Shown here piece by piece: positions 35,614 to 43,937 of a stretch of DNA of 64,000 bases. The first letter of the stretch is position 1; every line of letters begins with the position of its first letter. Below the pieces are notes generated by a model. The model was not told where the DNA came from and made no database searches. It saw only the letters and a list, made by a program, of their open reading frames with translations. The translations under genes were made by a program, and so were the position numbers. The DNA comes from Bacillota bacterium (GTDB lineage Bacteria; Bacillota; Clostridia; Christensenellales; Aristaeellaceae): positions 1-64,000 of the forward strand of contig JAEYOW010000038.1 in the NCBI GenBank assembly GCA_023411375.1. Direction: 5' to 3'.

Positions 35614-36051
35614 ATGACGGACGGCCGCGCAATCGAGGTTTACGCGCATTCGGGAGAGGGATACGAGGCTCTGCTGGATTTTGAGTCGTGGCGAATCGGC
35701 TATATGCGCCACGCGGCGCAATACTTGGCGCAAAACATTGAACGCTTTCAGCGGCACGAGGGGTGCGACGAGGCGTTTGTGCTGCTGAAAGGCCGCTGCT
35801 GCCTGCTGACCGGCGGCTATGGCGAGGCGGTCGGAGATATTGAGGGTACGGAGATGGAGCCGTTTCGGGTTTATAATATCAAAAAAGGCGTGTGGCACAG
35901 CCATCTGGTGGATGAGGATACGGACGTGCTGGTGGTGGAAAACAGCAATGTAACGCTGGAAAATAGTCCGCTGCGCGAGTTGGACGCGGGTCGGCGCAAA
36001 CAGATACTTCAAATTGAGAAAGCACGCAGGACGGGGAGGAGGACAAAATGA
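35614..36051 (+). CDS. cupin-like (ureidoglycolate lyase-type) protein
   Basis: A 145-residue beta-barrel protein with cupin character (FQRHEGCDEAFVLLKGRCCL and KKGVWHSHLVDED, each carrying a His). It is not strongly similar to any enzyme I can name. Metal-binding cupins of this size often act on small keto-acids or sugars. The ATG lies 10 bases after AAAGGAGG and 15 bases after the previous stop. Its stop overlaps the start of the first aldo/keto reductase (ATGA), so the two are translated together. Confidence 0.65.
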   Translation: MTDGRAIEVYAHSGEGYEALLDFESWRIGYMRHAAQYLAQNIERFQRHEGCDEAFVLLKGRCCLLTGGYGEAVGDIEGTEMEPFRVYNIKKGVWHSHLVDEDTDVLVVENSNVTLENSPLRELDAGRRKQILQIEKARRTGRRTK

Positions 36052-37007
36052 AATACAGGCATGTTGGTAAATCGGGCCTTATGGTAAGCGAGTTGAGCCT
36101 TGGAAGCTGGTTGACCTATGGAAACACCGTGGACGACACGACGGCCATCGACACCATCGACGCGGCCTATGAGTGCGGCATCAATTCTTTCGACACGGCA
36201 AACGGCTATAACCTGGGCCAGGCGGAAAAAGTCCTTGGCAAGGCGCTTCGGAAATATCCGCGCAGTTCACTGGTGGTGGCTTCTAAAATTTTCTTTCCCA
36301 TGGGGGATGGGCCGAATGACCGCGGACTTTCCCGCAAGCATATGACGGAACAGATGGACGCGATCTTAAAGCGCCTCCAAATGGACTATGTGGACATCCT
36401 GTACTGCCACCGCTACGACGGGGAAACGCCGCTGTATGAGACGCTTCGCACCATGGATGATTTTGTCCGCAAGGGAAAAGCGCTGTACCTTGGCGTAAGC
36501 GAATGGACTGCCGCACAGATCGCTGAAACCCTCGCTTTACAGGATAAATATTTGCTTGACCGAATCGTGGTAACGCAGCCGCTGTACAATTTGCTTAACC
36601 GCCGTTTGGAAAAAGAGGTTTTGCCCCTTTGCATGCAAAACGGCATTGGGCAGATGACCTATTCTCCGCTGGGCATGGGGATGCTGACGGGCAAGTACAA
36701 AAAGGACCAGCCCGCGCCGGAGGGCAGCCGCGTCACCCATGAATCCATCGGCTCGTGGATGAGGGCGGATTACTTTACGGACGTTAACTTTGAAAAGGTG
36801 GAACGCCTGCGGAAGGTGGCGGACGAGGCGGGTATCAGCCTGGTGAACCTGTCGCTGGCATGGGTGCTTGCCAACCCGGGCGTTTCCAGCGCCATTATCG
36901 GCGCCAGCCGCAGGGAGCAGGTGAGCAGCAACGCAAAGGCTGTAGAGCTTGAGCTGAGCGACGAGTTGCTTGCTAAAATTGAGGAAGCTGTGAAAATTGA
37001 GGCGTGA
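36048..37007 (+). CDS. aldo/keto reductase (first of a tandem pair)
   Basis: A 319-residue NADPH-dependent aldo/keto reductase of the potassium-channel beta-subunit-like group. The catalytic tetrad is seen: Asp49 and Tyr54 (FDTANGY), Lys80 (VVASKIFF) and His121 (LYCHRYDGE). The cofactor-binding end includes SAIIGASRREQVSSN. The ATG overlaps the stop of the cupin gene. Its neighbour is a very similar paralogue, so one may act on a different aldose or ketose. Substrate unknown. Confidence 0.93.
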   Translation: MKYRHVGKSGLMVSELSLGSWLTYGNTVDDTTAIDTIDAAYECGINSFDTANGYNLGQAEKVLGKALRKYPRSSLVVASKIFFPMGDGPNDRGLSRKHMTEQMDAILKRLQMDYVDILYCHRYDGETPLYETLRTMDDFVRKGKALYLGVSEWTAAQIAETLALQDKYLLDRIVVTQPLYNLLNRRLEKEVLPLCMQNGIGQMTYSPLGMGMLTGKYKKDQPAPEGSRVTHESIGSWMRADYFTDVNFEKVERLRKVADEAGISLVNLSLAWVLANPGVSSAIIGASRREQVSSNAKAVELELSDELLAKIEEAVKIEA

Positions 37008-37013
37008 TGGACG

Positions 37014-37967
37014 ATGATATACAGGCATGTGGGCAAATCAGGCCTTAAGGTAAGCGCTTTGAGCCTTGGAAGCTGGCTGACCTACGGCGACACCGTGGAC
37101 GCGGGTACGGCGGAGGAAATCATCTCCACGGCATATGAAAGCGGCATCAACTCCTTTGATACGGCCAACTGCTATCATAACGGGCAGGCGGAAAGAGTGC
37201 TTGGCAAGGCGCTTTGCAGATATCCGCGCAATAGTCTGGTGGTGGCGTCTAAAATCTTTACGCCCATGGGCGAAGGCCCTAACGACCGCGGACTATCACG
37301 CAAGCATCTGACCGAGCAGATGAATGCGATTTTGCAAAGGCTTCAGATGGATTACGTCGACATCCTGTACTGCCACCGCTTTGACGGAGAAACGCCGCTG
37401 TATGAAACGCTGCGAACGCTGGACGACTTTATCCGGGCGGGAAAGGCGCTCTATATTGGCGTGAGCGAATGGACGGCGGCGCAGATTGAGCAGGCGCTGG
37501 GAATTGAGGACCGGTACTTGCTGGACCGCATCGTCGTATCGCAGCCGTTGTACAATCTGCTGGTCAGGCGTGTGGAAAGCGAGGTGCTTCCGCTTTGCAA
37601 CCGCCACGGCATTGGGCAGATGGTGTTTTCACCCATGGCGATGGGCATGTTGACTGGGAAATACCGGCGCGGCTGCCCTGTGCCGCCTGACAGCCGCGCC
37701 GCAAACGCCTCGATTGGGCAGTGGATACGCGGAGATTATTTCAGCGAACGCAACTTTGACAAGGTGGAACGCCTGCGCGCCGTCGCGGACAGGGCGGGAA
37801 TCGCAATGGCGGATCTTGCGTTGGCGTGGCTGCTGTCGCGTGAGGGCGTATGCAGCGCGATTATCGGCGCGAGCAGGAAGGAACAGGTTCTCAGCAACCT
37901 TCACGCGACGGAAATAACGCTCTCGCAGGATTTGCTGACGGCTATCGAGGCGGCGGCGGCGGATTAG
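37014..37967 (+). CDS. aldo/keto reductase (second of a tandem pair)
   Basis: A 317-residue paralogue of the preceding reductase; most residues in the first half match, including FDTANCY, VVASKIFTP and LYCHRFDGE with the catalytic residues kept. The C-terminal halves have diverged more. It starts six bases after the previous stop and is the last gene of the operon. A long inverted repeat follows. The pair probably arose by duplication and may differ in substrate or cofactor preference. Confidence 0.92.
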   Translation: MIYRHVGKSGLKVSALSLGSWLTYGDTVDAGTAEEIISTAYESGINSFDTANCYHNGQAERVLGKALCRYPRNSLVVASKIFTPMGEGPNDRGLSRKHLTEQMNAILQRLQMDYVDILYCHRFDGETPLYETLRTLDDFIRAGKALYIGVSEWTAAQIEQALGIEDRYLLDRIVVSQPLYNLLVRRVESEVLPLCNRHGIGQMVFSPMAMGMLTGKYRRGCPVPPDSRAANASIGQWIRGDYFSERNFDKVERLRAVADRAGIAMADLALAWLLSREGVCSAIIGASRKEQVLSNLHATEITLSQDLLTAIEAAAAD

Positions 37968-38004
37968 GAAAGAGCGGGAGCGCTAATGGACGTGCATATT
38001 GACA

Positions 38005-38050
38005 GAACCAGCATACAAACCAGGCGACAGCCTGATTTGTATGCTGGTTC
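38005..38050. terminator. long inverted repeat, probable bidirectional terminator
   Basis: GAACCAGCATACAAA pairs with TTTGTATGCTGGTTC, with a further CAGGC/GCCTG pair inside. It lies between the convergent aldo/keto reductase and LacI genes. T runs are short, so the termination role is inferred from position and stem length. Confidence 0.55.
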
Positions 38051-38087
38051 TGATTTGTTCGGCCTTTCCCCGTTGCCTCCCGCGTCC

Positions 38088-39107
38088 TTACCGTCCCTCC
38101 GCCAGCCTTCCCCGGTAGAGAATTTTGGTCGCTATATAGCTTACCTCATAGGGCGCTTTGGGGTAGTCCGTCCGGTAGATCAACTTGCGCGCCAGATCCT
38201 TTCCCAGCATGGAGGTTTCAACGTCGACCGTGGTAATCTGCTCGGCTACGTTGGAGTATTCCACGTTGTTGTCAAAGCCGGTCAGCACAAAGCCGTCGGG
38301 ACGGCTGCGCCCGGTTTCGGAAAGGTAACGCCATACATAATGCGCGATAAAATCGCTCGCGCATATAAAGCCGTCCGGCAGGGCCGGAAGCCCGCCCAGA
38401 AAGGCGCTTATTTCCTCATAGTGGCTGCGAAGCCCGATTGGTCCCGTCATGCTCAGCGCGGGATCGACTTGGATATGACAGGCGCTGTGGGCGTCCAAAA
38501 AGCCGAGGTACCGGTCATGGTTGGTCTGGGCATAGTCGACGTCTCCGATGAAGCCAAGTCTTTTGCGGCCTTCACGAAGCAAACGGTCTGTAATTTGCCG
38601 TATCCTCGTCCGCCCTTCCAAAATCACCAGGTCGCCGTTGAGCTCGTCGGGCGGGACGGCCGGAACGGTGTCCAGATATACCTTGGGAAGCGGCTGCTGC
38701 GTTAACATGCGCAGCAGCCTTTCATCGTAGATGTTGAGTACAATTAAGCCGTCCACCGAGTCCGGACTCAGCGACGAGGGCAGCGTATAGCCCTGCTTAT
38801 AGGCGGTTGGCATATAGGTATACATCAGCTTGATACCGTGAAGCGCCAGCTCCTTTGCGATATGGTGGATAATCTGCATCCAGAAAGCCGAGGATTCCGG
38901 ACGGGAAACCACCACGGAAAACGTGCGCTCCTGAAGCACGCCGGCCGGGGCCGTTTCGGATGGACGGTATCCCAGATCAGCGGCTGTATGCTGAATCTGC
39001 CGCCTTAATTCCTCTGATACGCCGGGCCGGTTGCTGAGCGCTTTCCAAACGGTAATCCGTGACACGCTTACAGCGTCGGCAATGTCTTGCATCGTTACTT
39101 TGCTCAT
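38088..39107 (-). CDS. LacI-family transcription repressor
   Basis: A 339-residue repressor with an N-terminal helix-turn-helix (MQDIADAVSVSRITVWKAL) followed by the hinge and a periplasmic-binding-protein-like sensor domain (PSSLSPDSVDGLIVLNIYDE and the later VLTGFDNNVEYSN). It is divergent from the N-glycan-type operon and likely represses it until a mannosyl or GlcNAc ligand appears. The ATG follows GCGAGGTAAG. Two palindromes in the divergent region are candidate operators. Confidence 0.93.
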   Translation of the reverse strand: MSKVTMQDIADAVSVSRITVWKALSNRPGVSEELRRQIQHTAADLGYRPSETAPAGVLQERTFSVVVSRPESSAFWMQIIHHIAKELALHGIKLMYTYMPTAYKQGYTLPSSLSPDSVDGLIVLNIYDERLLRMLTQQPLPKVYLDTVPAVPPDELNGDLVILEGRTRIRQITDRLLREGRKRLGFIGDVDYAQTNHDRYLGFLDAHSACHIQVDPALSMTGPIGLRSHYEEISAFLGGLPALPDGFICASDFIAHYVWRYLSETGRSRPDGFVLTGFDNNVEYSNVAEQITTVDVETSMLGKDLARKLIYRTDYPKAPYEVSYIATKILYRGRLAEGR

Positions 39108-39173
39108 GACTTACCTCGCTTGGGTTCATAGGTTGGTTTAAGCATACTATGATCGCATTAAAAAGTCAATCAA

Positions 39174-39190
39174 AACATTAACAATGTTAA
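39174..39190. promoter_or_regulatory. candidate LacI operator 1 (TTAACAATGTTAA)
   Basis: TTAAC and GTTAA arms flank a 3-base centre; the overlapping AACATT/AATGTT is also palindromic. It lies about 67 bases upstream of the LacI start. LacI-family operators are often such AT-rich palindromes. Binding is inferred. Confidence 0.4.
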
Positions 39191-39296
39191 CTGAAAACAA
39201 AAGAAAACTTCTTTGAACGTCATTGCAAAACATAAAAAATGGGTGTTATGCATAAGATTGATGCAGATTGATCGGAAATATATCATAAATAGGCGC

Positions 39297-39325
39297 TTGC
39301 AATTTTGGAAGTCTTATGCTAATAT
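39297..39325 (+). promoter_or_regulatory. promoter of the mannose/GlcNAc oligosaccharide operon
   Basis: TTGCAA and TAATAT are spaced by 17 bases. Start of transcription would be near 39332, inside the second palindrome. Confidence 0.6.
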
Positions 39326-39326
39326 A

Positions 39327-39339
39327 TTAACTATAGTAA
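39327..39339 (+). promoter_or_regulatory. candidate LacI operator 2 overlapping the transcription start
   Basis: TTAACTATAGTAA contains the perfect palindrome ACTATAGT and lies right at the predicted start of transcription, the classic place for a repressor site. Confidence 0.45.
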
Positions 39340-39380
39340 AGAAACAAATGTTAATTAAATGATTCTTTGGAGGGATGTGC

Positions 39381-40364
39381 ATGCTGGAAGCAACCAATAA
39401 GACCGCGAGACATGCCGGCCCGGTCCGTATTCATAAGCGAAAAAAATGGACCAGGGACGATACTGAGCTGGCTTTGCTGGGCCTGCCGACCTTCGCGTGG
39501 TATGCCGCGTTTTGTTACCTGCCCATGTTCGGCCTGCTGATCGCGTTTAAGAATTACCGCGTGTTCCCGCGTCAGAGTTTTCTGTACAACCTGCTTAACA
39601 GCGATTGGGCGGGGCTGGATAACTTCACCTTCTTCATCAAAAACAACGCATTTGGCATGCTGCTGAGAAACACCCTTTTATATAATATCGTCTTTATCGC
39701 GCTGGGAATCCTCATCCCCGTATCCCTTGCCATGATGATCAACGAAATTTTTTCCCGGCGCAAGTCAAAGGTATACCAAACCATGATGTTTTTTCCCCAT
39801 TTCCTGTCATGGGTGGTGGTCAGCTATTTCGTTTTTGCCTTCCTCAACCCCGACAGAGGGCTGCTCAACGCCATCCTGCGCCTGTTTGGCGGCGAAAAAA
39901 TCATGTGGTATTCCAAGCCGCAGTATTGGCCGTTTATTCTGACCTTCATGCAGCTATGGAAAACCGTCGGTTATAACATGGTGGTGTACCTGGCAAGCAT
40001 TTCGGGCATCGACCACACGCTGTATGAGGCCGGCATGCTGGACGGGGCAAGCAAGTGGCAGCAGGCCAAATATATTACTTTGCCAATGCTTAAAACCATC
40101 GTGGCCGTTATGTTTATCTTGAATGTCGGCCGTATCTTCTATTCCGATTTCGGACTGTTCTACCAGGTGACGCAGGGCGTGCCAAACTCGCTGTATAAGG
40201 TAGCCTCCACGTTTGATACCTACCTGTATATGGCGCTTCAGAGCAACGCGCCCATCGGCAAAACGGCGGCGGCCTCTCTGTTTCAATCGGTCTGCTGCTG
40301 CGCTACCGTGCTGATTACCAACTTCATCGTCTCCAAAATCGATGAGGAAAGCGCCATTATCTGA
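39381..40364 (+). CDS. ABC transporter permease, LplB-like
   Basis: A 327-residue permease of the LplB subgroup that imports complex oligosaccharides. After a basic N-terminus, LALLGLPTFAWYAAFCYLP starts the first membrane segment, with FKNYRVFPRQSF next, a pattern common to LplB proteins. The EAA loop is TLYEAGMLDGASKWQQ. The ATG chosen is 6 bases after GGAGGG; an ATG six bases earlier touches that site. It heads the operon with YtcP- and LplA-like partners and three glycan-degrading enzymes. Confidence 0.92.
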   Translation: MLEATNKTARHAGPVRIHKRKKWTRDDTELALLGLPTFAWYAAFCYLPMFGLLIAFKNYRVFPRQSFLYNLLNSDWAGLDNFTFFIKNNAFGMLLRNTLLYNIVFIALGILIPVSLAMMINEIFSRRKSKVYQTMMFFPHFLSWVVVSYFVFAFLNPDRGLLNAILRLFGGEKIMWYSKPQYWPFILTFMQLWKTVGYNMVVYLASISGIDHTLYEAGMLDGASKWQQAKYITLPMLKTIVAVMFILNVGRIFYSDFGLFYQVTQGVPNSLYKVASTFDTYLYMALQSNAPIGKTAAASLFQSVCCCATVLITNFIVSKIDEESAII

Positions 40365-40434
40365 GCAAAGGCGGCATGAAAGTCCCAGAGACCTGTCATG
40401 CTCTGTTTGTGAACGAGGGAGGAGGGTTATACGT

Positions 40435-41367
40435 ATGGCCGCATCAACCGGAAAGCATCATCAGACCGACTCCATGCGGATGAACCGCATCCGGCCGGGT
40501 ACGAACGCCGCCTTTAACGCGCTGTTTATCCTGCTGGCCGCCGTCAGCATTATTCCTGTGATTTTTGTGTTTATGATCTCCGTATCGTCGGAGGCGTCCA
40601 TTCGCCTGCAGGGCTACAGTATGTGGCCCAGCGAATTTTCCGGCGCGGCGTACCAGTTTTTGTGGCGCGAGCGCAGCATGATATTCGACGCTCTTTATAT
40701 CTCCGTGCTGGTTACGCTGATTGGCACGCTGCTTGGCCTCGCGCTTACCACCACCATGGGCTACGTGCTCTCCCGCCCGAACTTCCGGCTCAAAGGCCTT
40801 TTTACCTGGGTGGTTTTTATTCCCATGATTTTTAACGGCGGCATGGTGGCCAGCTACGTGGTGGTGGCTAACATCCTGAGCCTGCGCAACACCATCTGGG
40901 CGCTGATTCTTCCGCTTGCGGTATCGTCGTTTAACATCATTGTGTGCAAGACCTTCTTCAGAAGCACGATTCCGGACAGCATCATCGAATCCGCCAAAAT
41001 CGACGGCGCGTCGCAGCTTCGTATCTTCGCGGGGATCGTGCTGCCCATCTCCAAGCCGGTTCTGGCGACCATCGGGCTGTTTTTGACATTTGGCTACTGG
41101 AACGACTGGTTCCAGTCCTCGCTGTATATCTCCAACGCAAAGCTGGTTTCGCTGCAGGCGCTGCTCAACAACATGATGAAGACGCTGGACTATATCGCCA
41201 ACAATCCCTCGGCGGGGCTTTCTTTGCAACAATACCGCAACCAGATGCCAAGCGAGTCCGTCCGCATGGCTATCGCGATTGTGATCGTAATCCCCATCGC
41301 GTGCGCGTATCCGTTCTTCCAGAAATACTTCATTTCCGGATTGACGATCGGTGCGGTGAAGGGTTAA
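40435..41367 (+). CDS. ABC transporter permease, YtcP-like
   Basis: A 310-residue second permease of the LplB/YtcP type. The EAA-like loop is SIIESAKIDGASQLRIF and the end is KYFISGLTIGAVKG. A stretch near the C-terminus, LLNNMMKTLDYIANNPSAG, is typical of YtcP and not of MalG. The ATG lies 9 bases after GGGAGGAGG. It pairs with the LplB-like permease. No ATPase gene is present. Confidence 0.92.
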   Translation: MAASTGKHHQTDSMRMNRIRPGTNAAFNALFILLAAVSIIPVIFVFMISVSSEASIRLQGYSMWPSEFSGAAYQFLWRERSMIFDALYISVLVTLIGTLLGLALTTTMGYVLSRPNFRLKGLFTWVVFIPMIFNGGMVASYVVVANILSLRNTIWALILPLAVSSFNIIVCKTFFRSTIPDSIIESAKIDGASQLRIFAGIVLPISKPVLATIGLFLTFGYWNDWFQSSLYISNAKLVSLQALLNNMMKTLDYIANNPSAGLSLQQYRNQMPSESVRMAIAIVIVIPIACAYPFFQKYFISGLTIGAVKG

Positions 41368-41396
41368 CGACAATAAATGGAAAAGGAGAAAACGGT

Positions 41397-42809
41397 ATGA
41401 AAAAGGTTTTGGCGGTGCTTTTGACCCTGTGCATGGTCGTTGGTCTGGGAGGCGCCATCGCGTCCGCCGAGGAGGTCGTTACCCTGCGGTGGGTGACCGT
41501 CGGCAGCGGCATGCCCGACAACTACGACGCCTGGCTGGAGAAGATCAATCCCTACCTTGCCGAGAAGATCGGCATCAATATCGACATGGAGGTTGTTTCC
41601 TGGGGCGATTGGGACAACCGACGCAGCGTGATCATTAACACAAACGAGCCCTATGACATCATCTTTGGCAACATGAATGTTTACAACACCGACGTGATGA
41701 TGGGCGCGTACCTGGACATCGGAGAGCTTCTGGATACCGCCGCCCCCGAGCTTAAGGCGATGATTCCCGCGAGCTATTGGGACGCCTGCCGCGTCAACGG
41801 CAAGATCTACGCCGTGCCCACCTACAAGGACAGCTCCCAGACCAACTTCATCGTATGGGACAAGGAGCTTTTGGATGCCAACGGTATCGATGCAAGCCAG
41901 GCCACGACGCTTGAAAGCCTGACCCCCATCTTTGCCCAGCTCAAGGACAAGGCGACCACCGCCCTGTTCCCGCTGAACAAAAACGGAGCGACCTATCTGC
42001 TGTTTCAATACGATCAGATGAACACCGGCCTGCCCGCCATCGGCGTGCGCTTTGACGACAAGGAAGGCAAAGTGGTCGCCGTATTGGAGCAGGAGGATGT
42101 GCAAGGCTATTTAAAGACGCTGCATGATTGGTATAACGCCGGCTATATCAATGCCGACGCCGCCACGCTGCCTGAGGATAACAAGTACAAGGTATGCTCT
42201 GTTGCGCAGGGTTGGTCCGGCGCCGCCACCACCACCTGGGGTCCCAACATGGGCGTGGAAGCCGTCGCTTACCAGTGGGCCGATACCATTGTTTCCAACG
42301 AGACTGTGCGCGGCTCGCTCAACAGCATTTCCGTCAACTGCGAGCATCCCGATAAAGCGCTTGCTTTCCTGCAACTGATTAACACAGACAGCTATGTGCG
42401 CGATTCGTTCTACTTTGGCCTGGAGGGCGACGACTGGGATTACACGGCGGACGGCAAGATTCACCGCAACAAGGCGGACTGGAAAATGGCCGGCTATACC
42501 CAGGGCACCTTCTTCAACGTCACCCTTACCGACGACCTGGACTTCAACCAGTGGGACGAGGTAAAGGCGCTTAACGAGGCCGCGAAGCCTTCCGTGTTGC
42601 TGGGCTTTACCTTTGATACCACAAAGGTTCTGGATCAGATCGCCAACTGTACCGAGATTTTCAACCGCTATAAGGGCGAGGTGCTGACCGGCACCACCGA
42701 TCCAGTGGAGTCCGTCCCCGCCATGATGGAGGAAATGCGGGCTTCCGGCTTTGACGAGATCGTGGCTGAGGCGCAGATCCAGGTCGACGCTTTCCTGGGC
42801 GCAAAATAA
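41397..42809 (+). CDS. oligosaccharide-binding protein, LplA-like
   Basis: A 470-residue extracellular binding protein. The signal peptide (KKVLAVLLTLCMVVGLGGAI, then ASAEE) has a signal peptidase I-like end without lipobox. The mature part starts VVTLRWVTVGSGMPDNYDAW. The pattern with LKDKATTALFPLNKNGATY is typical of LplA-like proteins that bind larger oligosaccharides. The ATG follows AAAAGGAG. The nearby GH130, GH38 and GH20 enzymes suggest ligands carrying mannose and GlcNAc. A terminator-like hairpin follows. Confidence 0.92.
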   Translation: MKKVLAVLLTLCMVVGLGGAIASAEEVVTLRWVTVGSGMPDNYDAWLEKINPYLAEKIGINIDMEVVSWGDWDNRRSVIINTNEPYDIIFGNMNVYNTDVMMGAYLDIGELLDTAAPELKAMIPASYWDACRVNGKIYAVPTYKDSSQTNFIVWDKELLDANGIDASQATTLESLTPIFAQLKDKATTALFPLNKNGATYLLFQYDQMNTGLPAIGVRFDDKEGKVVAVLEQEDVQGYLKTLHDWYNAGYINADAATLPEDNKYKVCSVAQGWSGAATTTWGPNMGVEAVAYQWADTIVSNETVRGSLNSISVNCEHPDKALAFLQLINTDSYVRDSFYFGLEGDDWDYTADGKIHRNKADWKMAGYTQGTFFNVTLTDDLDFNQWDEVKALNEAAKPSVLLGFTFDTTKVLDQIANCTEIFNRYKGEVLTGTTDPVESVPAMMEEMRASGFDEIVAEAQIQVDAFLGAK

Positions 42810-42845
42810 ACGGAGAAATCCATCGTAAAAAGAAATTGATCCTAT

Positions 42846-42885
42846 TTTGCCCGCGCGGCGCCAAACCATCGGCCGCGCGGGCAAA
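42846..42885 (+). terminator. hairpin after the binding-protein gene
   Basis: The 14-bp perfect stem TTTGCCCGCGCGGC/GCCGCGCGGGCAAA is followed by TAAAA rather than a T run. It probably acts as a partial terminator or 3' protector before the enzyme genes. Confidence 0.6.
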
Positions 42886-42929
42886 TAAAACCCAAAATTC
42901 GCTGGCTTGGCATGCGGAGGAACCTACCT

Positions 42930-43916
42930 ATGGCAATCATGATTGGACGAACGCTTCCAAACATTCCCTGGCAGGATAAGCCTGAGGGAGAATGCGCGCC
43001 CGTATGGCGCTATACCGGGAACCCCATTATCGGGCGCGGTGGCAACAGAAGCTCTAACAGCGTATTCAACAGCGCGGTGGTGCCTTTCGGGGACGGCTAT
43101 GCCGGCGTATTCCGCTGTGACAGCCGCTCCATCAGCATGGATATTTTCGTTGGCAGGAGCGCGGACGGCTTGCACTGGCAAATTGAGGACGAACCCGTGG
43201 CGTTTGAGGGAGCGGACGGCGAGATTCTAACCAAGGAATACCGCTACGATCCCCGCGTATGCTTTTTGGAGGACCGCTATTACATTACCTGGTGCAACGG
43301 CTACCATGGCCCCACGATCGGCGTTGCGTACACGTTCGATTTTAAAACCTTCGTACAGCTGGAAAACGCCTTCCTGCCCTTCAACCGCAACGGCGTGCTG
43401 TTTCCCCGAAAGATCGGCGGCCGGTATATGATGATGAGCCGGCCCAGCGATAACGGCCATACGCCCTTTGGCGACATCTTTGTCAGCCAGAGCCCGGATA
43501 TGGAGTTCTGGGGCCGCCACCGCTTCATGATGGGCGTCGTCAAGGGCAACGAATCCGCCTGGCAGAGCACGAAAATCGGTCCGGGCGCCGTGCCCATCGA
43601 AACGGACGAGGGATGGCTGCTGATTTATCACGGCGTGCTCACCACCTGTAACGGCTATGTGTACCGTATGGGCTGCGCACTTTTGGATATTGACGAGCCG
43701 TGGAAAGTGCGGTATCGTTCAAAGGACTATATTCTTGCGCCGGCGGAGCTGTATGAGTGCGTGGGCGACGTGCCCAACGTGGTGTTTCCCTGCGCCGCGC
43801 TTCACGACGCGGCTACGGGGCGCATCGCCATTTACTACGGCTGTGCCGATACGGTTACGGGCCTCGCCTTCACCACCGTGGACGAGCTCGTTAGCTATAC
43901 CAAGGAGCATTCCTGA
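42930..43916 (+). CDS. GH130 glycoside phosphorylase
   Basis: A 328-residue five-bladed propeller enzyme of GH130. These phosphorolyse beta-1,4-mannosidic bonds, giving mannose-1-phosphate. Motifs: [37 protein letters not shown] and [20 protein letters not shown], the last of which helps hold phosphate. No signal peptide, so cytoplasmic. Candidate substrates are Man-beta-1,4-GlcNAc (N-glycan core), Man-beta-1,4-Glc or mannooligosaccharides. With GH38 and GH20 beside it, the first is most attractive. The ATG follows GGAGG at 9 bases. Confidence 0.92.
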   Translation: MAIMIGRTLPNIPWQDKPEGECAPVWRYTGNPIIGRGGNRSSNSVFNSAVVPFGDGYAGVFRCDSRSISMDIFVGRSADGLHWQIEDEPVAFEGADGEILTKEYRYDPRVCFLEDRYYITWCNGYHGPTIGVAYTFDFKTFVQLENAFLPFNRNGVLFPRKIGGRYMMMSRPSDNGHTPFGDIFVSQSPDMEFWGRHRFMMGVVKGNESAWQSTKIGPGAVPIETDEGWLLIYHGVLTTCNGYVYRMGCALLDIDEPWKVRYRSKDYILAPAELYECVGDVPNVVFPCAALHDAATGRIAIYYGCADTVTGLAFTTVDELVSYTKEHS

Positions 43917-43937
43917 CGGGAAGGGGAGAGCACAGCC

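Noticed and set aside
40944..41396. Upstream extension of the 41397 binding protein
   Set aside because: It overlaps the permease gene in another frame. The ATG at 41397 has AAAAGGAG and begins a typical signal peptide.
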